Assembly (NCBI RefSeq): GCF_030052995.1
Contig: NZ_JASJPW010000001.1
Span: 2,966,001 to 3,030,000, forward strand
Length of the DNA: 64,000 bases
Reading direction: 5' to 3'
Source: Gemmobacter sp. 24YEA27
GTDB lineage: Bacteria > Pseudomonadota > Alphaproteobacteria > Rhodobacterales > Rhodobacteraceae
The notes under the pieces were generated by a model. It made no database searches. It saw only the letters and a program-made list of their open reading frames with translations, and was not told the origin of the DNA. The first letter of the stretch is position 1, and each line of letters starts with the position of its first letter. The translations under genes were made by a program, and so were the position numbers. Shown piece after piece: positions 58,452-64,000 of the stretch.

Positions 58452-59375
58452 TCAGCCCGCGCCCGCAGCTGCGCGCAAGGCAGGCCGCTGCCGCGCCAGC
58501 CAGAGCAGCGACAGGATCAGCGGCGCATTAGCAAGCCGGCCCTCGGTGAGCCAGGCCATCGCGGTGTCAAAGGGGATCACATGGGTGCGGATATCCTCGC
58601 CCTCGGTCGCGAGGCCAAAGAGCCCGCCGCTCTCTTCGGGCAGATCCGCAAGCCCCACCAGTGACCAGATATATTCGGTCAGCGCGCCGGGCGACGGGTA
58701 ATAATCGCTGACATGCAAAAGCTGGCCGATGGTCAGGCCGGCCTCTTCCTGCGCCTCGCGCCGCGCGGCCTCTTCCGGGGTCTCGCCGGCGTCGATGCGG
58801 CCCGCGACCGCCTCGATCAGCCATGGTCGCGCCTCGCCTCTGATCCAGGGGCCCATGCGAAACTGTTCCACCAGCAGAACATGATCGCGCAGCGGGTCAT
58901 AGGGCAGCACCGTCACCGCATCGGTCGCGACAAAGGCCTCGCGGATAAGCCCCCCACTCATGCCCCCGGCAAATTGCCGGTGCCTGAGCCCGGCCCGCGC
59001 CACCGCAAAGAAGCTGCGAAACGGGTGGTCCATGCTGTCGGTCTCGACCCGGGCATCTTCGGGGCCATTGGCGCGGGTTTGCCCGGCCGCGCGCAAAGCA
59101 GAGGCCGCACAGGACAGCATCGGCCCGCGCAAGGCATAAAGCCGCTCTGCTGACGCGGCCCCCTGCTGCGCCAGGATATCCTGGGCAAGCCGCAGCTCCA
59201 GCGCCGGATCGCCGGCCTCTGCGCCGCGGGTGGCCGCCTGCCAGAAGGCGAGACGCGCCTCCCCTGCGGCACCGCCGGGCCCGGCGATCAGATCGCGCAG
59301 CCCCGGGCATTTCGCAAAACGGGGATCCCCGCCCGGCAGATCCGCCGCGCTCACCGCCAGCGCCGCCTGGTCCAT
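58452..59375 (-). CDS. trgB: TrgB-like NUDIX hydrolase (tellurite-resistance locus, ADP-ribose pyrophosphatase type)
   Basis: A 307-residue protein. The C-terminal half is an ADP-ribose pyrophosphatase-type NUDIX domain with a complete box GX5EX7REUXEEXGU (about residues 192-214). The N-terminal half matches the TrgB extension of Rhodobacter, including a gamma-glutamyl-cyclotransferase-like stretch. It overlaps trgA by 25 bases. In Rhodobacter sphaeroides trgAB contributes to tellurite resistance; the natural role may be ADP-ribose or nucleotide-sugar housekeeping. Confidence 0.88.
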   Translation of the reverse strand: MDQAALAVSAADLPGGDPRFAKCPGLRDLIAGPGGAAGEARLAFWQAATRGAEAGDPALELRLAQDILAQQGAASAERLYALRGPMLSCAASALRAAGQTRANGPEDARVETDSMDHPFRSFFAVARAGLRHRQFAGGMSGGLIREAFVATDAVTVLPYDPLRDHVLLVEQFRMGPWIRGEARPWLIEAVAGRIDAGETPEEAARREAQEEAGLTIGQLLHVSDYYPSPGALTEYIWSLVGLADLPEESGGLFGLATEGEDIRTHVIPFDTAMAWLTEGRLANAPLILSLLWLARQRPALRAAAGAG

Positions 59376-59797
59376 TCGGCAAGCGGCCCGCCAAAGACCC
59401 CCGCCACGATCAGCACGCCCAGCACGCCGACCGTCACCATATCCCGGCCGTTTTCCATCATTTTGGTGAACCAGCCCAGCATGGCATCCATCGGCCCTTC
59501 ATAGCGCATCTTCATCGAATCGGCGACCATCTGCCGCCCCGAAAACACCATAAGCGCGAAAAACGCCATTACAATCGAGGTCTTGAGCCCCGTGCCGAGA
59601 GAATCGGCATAGCTGGACCCAACGCCATTTCCCATGATCTTCCAGCCGCAAATCAGGCCGATCGCTGCCGAAACCCCGCGAAAGACCATGGTGCCGCCAG
59701 CCCCTGCATCGGGAAGCGCGGGAATATGAGCATTGGCCGCAAGCCAGCCCATCAGGGCAAACCAGACTGCGGCCACCAGTTTTGCGGATGTCGGCAT
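59351..59797 (-). CDS. trgA: TrgA family membrane protein
   Basis: A 148-residue protein with three to four membrane helices (LVAAVWFALMGWLAANAHI, GVSAAIGLICGWKIMG, TSIVMAFFALMVFSG, VTVGVLGVLIVAGVFGG). It matches the TrgA family known only from Rhodobacteraceae and relatives. GAGGAG precedes the ATG. It leads the trgA-trgB operon. Confidence 0.9.
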   Translation of the reverse strand: MPTSAKLVAAVWFALMGWLAANAHIPALPDAGAGGTMVFRGVSAAIGLICGWKIMGNGVGSSYADSLGTGLKTSIVMAFFALMVFSGRQMVADSMKMRYEGPMDAMLGWFTKMMENGRDMVTVGVLGVLIVAGVFGGPLAEWTRRRWR

Positions 59798-59956
59798 GTC
59801 ACTCCTCAGACCCCGGAAGGCCCATCCAGACTGTTTCACTACAGCTGCAAACTCACGCAGAATTTTGTCAATTTGCGGGACGAGTTAAGACAATCTGCGT
59901 CAGATCAGCATGCTGCGCGCGAAAAACATCACCGCACAACCGCCCTCTTCCTCATG

Positions 59957-59992
59957 ACCCAAATACTCCGGGGGTCCGGGGGCTGCCCCCCG
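59957..59992. repeat. Short variant of the intergenic repeat near trgA
   Basis: CCCAAATACTCC then GGGGGTCCGGGGGCTGCCCC shares its modules with the copies at 24.1 kb (AATACTCC) and 36.27 kb (GGGGGTCCGGGGG). Only one arm is present. Confidence 0.5.
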
Positions 59993-60007
59993 GCGACCCC
60001 GGCTGTC

Positions 60008-61240
60008 TCAAAGCACCTGATCCAGCGCCCGGATCAGCCGCGCCACATCATCGGCGCTGGTGTAATGCGCCGCTGACAGCCGCAGCACCCCCTTCTCGCG
60101 CGCAATCCCAAGCGCCTCCAGCGGCCTGACGGCGTAGAAATCCCCGGCCCAGCAGGCGATCCCGTGTCGGCCAAGCTCTTCCGAGACCGGCTCTGCCGCA
60201 GCTGACAGCTCCACCGCCACCGTCGGCGCGCGCCGCGCCGCGTCACGGGGGCCGATCAGCCGCAGGTCGTTGCGCGCGGCAAGATAGTCCAGCAAGGGCT
60301 GGATCACCTTTATTTCCTGGGCGCGCATCAGATCATGGACAGCGCGCCCCCGCGCGCCCGCATCGCCGGTGATGCCGTGATGCGCCGCCAGGGCGTCGAC
60401 ATAATCCGCCATGCCCGCACAGGCCGCGACCTGGGCATGGTCTGGCCCGGCGGGCGTATGCCGCTTGTAAAGCGAGCCATGATTGAAGAAATGCCCCTGC
60501 CCCGGCAGATCCATCCCGAAAGCCTCGTCCAGCACCATGATCCCCTGATGCGGGCCATAGGTTTTATAGGCGGAAAACAGATAGGCGTCGCAGCCAAGCG
60601 CCGGGAAATCCGGGAAACCATGCGGCGCGTAAGACACGCCATCGACCACCACCTTCGCCCCCGCCGCATGGGCCAGCGCAGAGATCGCCGCCACATCATT
60701 CACTTCGGCAATCACATTTGAGCAATGCGGAAACGCGACCAGGCGCACCTGCCCATCCGCCAGCAGCGCGCTCAGATCCGCCGGGTCGAGCGAACCGGTT
60801 TCCGGATCGAGCCGCCATTCCCGAACCTCGATCCCCTCATCGGCCAGACGCCGCCAGACGCCGCTATTGGCCTCGTGATCCTGGTTCGTCACCACGATCG
60901 CGGCCTTCGCATCCCCCTTCAGCCAGGCCCGCACCGCCTGGGCCAGCACATAGGTATTGGCGCTGGTTGACGGGCCGAACGAGACCTGCGCCGGCTTTAC
61001 CGCCATCATCGCGGCCAGCTTTTCCCGCGCCTCATCCATCTCGGCGCCCGCCGCCTGCCCGCCCGGATAGGGCCCGTAAGGCTGCACCTTGCGGTCATGG
61101 TAGAACCGCGTCAGCCGGTCGATCACCTGGATACAGGGATAGCTGCCGCCGGCATTCTCGAAAAACGCATGTGAGGACAGGACCGGCGAGGCAAAGGCCG
61201 GAAACTGTTTGCGGGTAAAGTCCAGATCAAGTGCGGTCAT
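60008..61240 (-). CDS. Class V aminotransferase / cysteine desulfurase-like protein
   Basis: A 410-residue PLP enzyme of the cysteine desulfurase-like (VC1184-type) subfamily. It has FFENAGGSYPC near the start, SFGPSTSANTYVLA, TNQDHEANSGVWRRL, VDGVSYAPHGFPD and the PLP-binding Lys in FSAYKTYGPHQG. A catalytic Cys loop as in IscS/SufS is not evident, so desulfurase activity is unproven. It stands alone between trgA and a Tam-like gene. Confidence 0.87.
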   Translation of the reverse strand: MTALDLDFTRKQFPAFASPVLSSHAFFENAGGSYPCIQVIDRLTRFYHDRKVQPYGPYPGGQAAGAEMDEAREKLAAMMAVKPAQVSFGPSTSANTYVLAQAVRAWLKGDAKAAIVVTNQDHEANSGVWRRLADEGIEVREWRLDPETGSLDPADLSALLADGQVRLVAFPHCSNVIAEVNDVAAISALAHAAGAKVVVDGVSYAPHGFPDFPALGCDAYLFSAYKTYGPHQGIMVLDEAFGMDLPGQGHFFNHGSLYKRHTPAGPDHAQVAACAGMADYVDALAAHHGITGDAGARGRAVHDLMRAQEIKVIQPLLDYLAARNDLRLIGPRDAARRAPTVAVELSAAAEPVSEELGRHGIACWAGDFYAVRPLEALGIAREKGVLRLSAAHYTSADDVARLIRALDQVL

Positions 61241-61540
61241 CCCATTTCCCCAGTCATTATAATCTCTGTCATTCTGAGCCCGGTCATTCTGGGCCCGGTC
61301 GTTATGGGCCCGGTCTTCAGATCTGCGGGAAAAGGGGGCGGCATAAACCTGCGGCCCAGGGCGCGTCCGGTCTCCCGGCCCCCTTTTTCGCAGCAGGTCT
61401 TCCAGCCAGAGCCGGCGATGTCTCCCGCCGGCCCAGATCCCGTGTCAGCACATGTTTGCCTCCGGGGGATCGCTGCCGAGATTTATCCGGCGCCTCCTGA
61501 AAGACAAGCCCCCTCTTGCGACGGGGGGGAGGAAAGGCGC
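61241..61540. other. Intergenic region with a short tandem repeat
   Basis: No gene. Three 15-bp units of the type GTCATTCTGGGCCCG lie at 61268-61282, 61283-61297 and 61298-61312, just upstream of the aminotransferase start on the opposite strand. Confidence 0.6.
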
Positions 61541-62338
61541 TCAGGCCCGGGTCGCGACAAAGAAGGCGCGCGGGAAGGGCAAGAGCACACGCCCGCCCCG
61601 TTCGGGATAGAACGGCGCAATCCGCGCGCGGAAGGCGTCGAGGAATTCCGCGCGTTCGGCTTCGCTCAATGGCGCGAGCAATGGTCGCAGCGCCGAGCCG
61701 AGGAACCATTGCGTCACCGCATCCGTGCCGGTCAGCTCCACCTGGTAGACTGTCCGCCAGATATCAAGCTGCCGGCAGTCCGCGCGCAAAAGCGCGTGCA
61801 GCTCCGGGGGGGTCAGAAGCGGCACGCGCCGCGCCCGTGCCGCCGTCAGCCGGTCGGCCCAGCGGGGATCGGCCGAGATTTCGCGCATGGCGATATGGGT
61901 CGGCTCGTCAAGATTATCGGGCATCTGCACCGCAAGCACGCCGCCCGGGCTCAGCTGTGCCAGAAGCCGGGGAAAGAGCTGCCGGTGATCCGGGATCCAT
62001 TGCAGCGACGCATTGGCATAGACCAGATCCTGCGGCCGCGCCGCCGCCCAGGTCGCAATATCCGCCGCCTCGAAATGGCAGTCCGGCAGCGCCGCGCGCG
62101 CGGTTCGCAGCATATCCGCATCGGTATCGGTCCCGGTGATCCGCGCCGCGCCGAACCGCGCGCGCAAAAGCGCCGTGGAATTCCCCGGGCCAGAGCCAAG
62201 ATCGGTCACCTCCTGCGCCGTCTCCAGCGGGACCGCCGCCAGCAGATCGCGGGCCGGGCGCGTGCGCGCATCAAGGAATTTCGAATATTGGCCCGCAGAC
62301 CATCCGCCTTCCATCGGTTCTGCCCCGGTCACTGCCAT
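61541..62338 (-). CDS. tam: Trans-aconitate 2-methyltransferase-like SAM-dependent methyltransferase
   Basis: A 265-residue class I methyltransferase: SAM motif I VTDLGSGPGNSTALL (near 44-58), ITGTDTDADML as the acidic loop, and LVYANASLQWIPDH with QMPDNLDEPTH, which are characteristic of Tam. It would methylate trans-aconitate, an inhibitor formed from cis-aconitate of the citric acid cycle. Length agrees with the family. Confidence 0.87.
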   Translation of the reverse strand: MAVTGAEPMEGGWSAGQYSKFLDARTRPARDLLAAVPLETAQEVTDLGSGPGNSTALLRARFGAARITGTDTDADMLRTARAALPDCHFEAADIATWAAARPQDLVYANASLQWIPDHRQLFPRLLAQLSPGGVLAVQMPDNLDEPTHIAMREISADPRWADRLTAARARRVPLLTPPELHALLRADCRQLDIWRTVYQVELTGTDAVTQWFLGSALRPLLAPLSEAERAEFLDAFRARIAPFYPERGGRVLLPFPRAFFVATRA

Positions 62339-62608
62339 TGTCGCCCCCGTTTCTTTTCAGCTCTGGCCCCGTCTCATCGCACGGGGGCCCTCACGCCTGT
62401 CTCACGCGGCTACAAATCAGCCGCCCGGAAATCAGCCAGCGGAATTCTTTCCCATATCCGGGACGGCGGAAAGCCGGTTTTGGGTGTCAAAGATGCTTGT
62501 GAGAGAATTTCACCTGTCATAGCCTCACAGAGATCACCGGTGCCCGGATCTGCCCCAGGGGGCCAGACTGACGGCACCTGCCTGATATCAACCGCCAGAG
62601 GAGTCACG

Positions 62609-63661
62609 ATGACCCGTTGCCTTTCTTACCTTGCCGGAGCCGCTTCGGCCATCGCGATTGCCACCGCAGCGCAGGCCGCCGACCCCGAGCTGACCGTTTT
62701 CGACTGGGCTGGCTGGGAAATCGATGGCGCGCTCGCCCCCTATGTCGCGAAAAACGGCCAGAAGCCGACCTACGCGTTCTATGCCGATGACGATGAGGCG
62801 TTCCAGAAAGTCTCTTCCGGGTTCAAGGCCGATGTTGTCCACCCCTGCCCCGGCGCCGTGCCGAATTACCGCGAAGCCGGGCTGATCGAGCCCTGGGATA
62901 CGTCGAAAATCGAGGCTTTCGCCAATATCGACCCGGAATTGCTGGAATCGCATCACATCAAAGATGATGAGGGCGTCTGGTTCATCCCCTATGACTTTGC
63001 CTATACGGCCATCGCCTATAACAAAGACAAGGTCTCCGAGGACAAGGTCGCCTCGCTGAATGTTTTCCTCAACCCCGACTTCAAGGGCAAGATCGCGATT
63101 TCGGACAATTCCGATGACGCCTGGGCGCTTGGTTTCCTCGCCACCGGCACCGACTCCTGGGATGAGGTGACCGATGAACAGATCGAGAAAGCCGCCGCCT
63201 GGCTGCGCGAAGCCGCGCCGAATGTGCGCTCCTGGTGGTCGGATCCGTCGGAACTGGCGCAGCTGATGGCGAGCGGTGAGGTCGAGGTCGCCTGGTCCTG
63301 GAATGACCCGGTTGCCATTTTGCAGGCCGATGGTTTCCCGGTGGGCTTCAATCGCGCACCGGCCGAGGGCTCGACCACCTTCTTCTGCGGTTTCGTCAAT
63401 ATGAAGAACGGCCCCGGCAAGGAAGACAAAGTCTATGACTGGGTGAATTCGATGTTCGCGGTCGAAAGCCTGCCGTCGATCATCGAGGCGATCGGCTATG
63501 CCAATACCAACAAAGCCGCGACCGATGCCATCGATCCCGAAAGGCTGAAATCCGCCTTCCTCGACCCGGTCGAAACCACGCTGTTCCGCCAGACACCGAT
63601 GGACCCGGATCTGCGCGCGCGCCTGCTGGAAGAGTTCGAACTGATCAAGATGGGGCTCTGA
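62609..63661 (+). CDS. Polyamine-type (PotD/PotF-like) ABC transporter substrate-binding protein
   Basis: A 350-residue exported protein: signal peptide (about 1-24, IATAAQAA) and a type II periplasmic-binding fold opening LTVFDWAGWEIDG, with ADVVHPCPGAVPNYREAGLIEP, FIPYDFAYTAIAYNKDKV and WWSDPSELAQLMASGEV. These match spermidine/putrescine-binding proteins of alphaproteobacteria. GAGGAG precedes the ATG; an open frame extends far upstream but overlaps tam and lacks protein-like composition. A strong terminator follows directly, so it is either monocistronic or the terminator attenuates downstream transporter genes beyond the window. Confidence 0.9.
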   Translation: MTRCLSYLAGAASAIAIATAAQAADPELTVFDWAGWEIDGALAPYVAKNGQKPTYAFYADDDEAFQKVSSGFKADVVHPCPGAVPNYREAGLIEPWDTSKIEAFANIDPELLESHHIKDDEGVWFIPYDFAYTAIAYNKDKVSEDKVASLNVFLNPDFKGKIAISDNSDDAWALGFLATGTDSWDEVTDEQIEKAAAWLREAAPNVRSWWSDPSELAQLMASGEVEVAWSWNDPVAILQADGFPVGFNRAPAEGSTTFFCGFVNMKNGPGKEDKVYDWVNSMFAVESLPSIIEAIGYANTNKAATDAIDPERLKSAFLDPVETTLFRQTPMDPDLRARLLEEFELIKMGL

Positions 63662-63683
63662 TCTCATACTGACCCGAAAAGCC

Positions 63684-63714
63684 CCCCCGGCGGAGCGTTC
63701 CGCCGGGGGTTTTT
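63684..63714 (+). terminator. Rho-independent terminator after the binding-protein gene
   Basis: CCCCCGGCGGA / TCCGCCGGGGG (11-bp GC-rich stem, GCGT loop) followed by TTTTT at 63710-63714. Partial termination here is common after abundant binding proteins. Confidence 0.92.
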
Positions 63715-64000
63715 CTGTGAGTGGCGGCGTCGCAGGCCAGGGGCCGACCACATCTCCTGCACCCCCGCGCGCCTGCCGCAGACAGCTGTGACAGAGTTTG
63801 CGCGGCCCGGGCGGCGTGTTCGCTCTCCCAAAGGCACCGCAAGCTTCCCGGCTCGTTCCGCCCCTGCATTTCCACGGGGCCGCGAAATCGCCGACCTGCC
63901 GGTTTCCCCGGATTGCTGCCCTTGTGATGTCTGACCCTCCCGTCTTATGCTCAGACCTATGGGGACGGTCATCGTAAACATTGCCCTGGCCGCCGCGGGC
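63715..64000. other. Right edge of the window, no gene established
   Basis: No recognisable coding frame. An ATG at 63959 opens a frame MGTVIVNIALAAAG to the window end, but it lacks a ribosome-binding site and is too short to judge. Confidence 0.35.

Noticed and set aside
61304..62608. In-frame extension of the polyamine-binding protein by more than 400 codons
   Set aside because: It overlaps the tam gene, has no protein-like composition, and a signal peptide with ribosome-binding site begins at 62609.

Overview
The window is GC-rich, gene-dense chromosomal DNA of an alphaproteobacterium, most likely a member of the Rhodobacteraceae (Rhodobacter/Paracoccus/Gemmobacter-like). The reasons are a circularly permuted two-piece tmRNA gene, a trgA-trgB pair of the Rhodobacter type, a DUF1489 gene, a vitamin B12-dependent class II ribonucleotide reductase, and a housekeeping series pyrC-pyrE-dnaB-alr-mlaE-mlaF ... 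radA-cvpA-purF. No rRNA gene, canonical tRNA, CRISPR array or intact prophage was seen.

Layout. 0-4 kb: a sugar catabolic locus (edge-truncated PfkB kinase, SorC regulator, divergent RhaD-type aldolase fused to a short-chain dehydrogenase). 4-9 kb: bluB behind a cobalamin riboswitch, a bactofilin, DUF1489, and nrdJ. 9-14 kb: a DUF1275 membrane protein, the tmRNA gene, a TetR regulator with a perfect palindromic operator and a coupled but broken SMR efflux gene, ppk2, and a DUF1428-VOC pair. 14-16.4 kb: remnants of IS66 and IS110 elements. 16.4-22.6 kb: an OmpA-like protein with about 22 hexapeptide repeats, LysR and divergent gcdH, a PAPS-reductase-named family protein, LprI and GFA proteins. 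23-38.5 kb: the housekeeping block. 38.5-44.6 kb: a decayed zone with an IS110 fragment, an aldehyde dehydrogenase pseudogene and a GMC oxidoreductase pseudogene. 44.6-51.3 kb: a compact ketose operon (3-epimerase, ABC ATPase, two permeases, binding protein) with a divergent AraC regulator. 51.6-56 kb: an MFS exporter, a CMD-ECF41 sigma factor pair with a recognisable ECF41 promoter, and an HxlR-controlled MDR oxidoreductase. 56-57 kb: a defective IS3 element. 57.6-64 kb: GntR, trgA-trgB, a class V aminotransferase, a Tam-like methyltransferase and a polyamine-type binding protein.

Two window-wide patterns stand out. First, a family of long inverted repeats (arms of 23-25 bases around the core GGGATATTTAAG) sits between genes, mainly from 24 to 36 kb, probably as transcription terminators; one copy supplies the last codons and the stop of the upstream gene. 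Second, at least seven otherwise well conserved genes carry a single reading-frame break, and nearly all look like loss of one base. This pattern fits sequencing or assembly indels better than independent pseudogene formation, although the 38.5-44.6 kb zone and the IS remnants show true decay.
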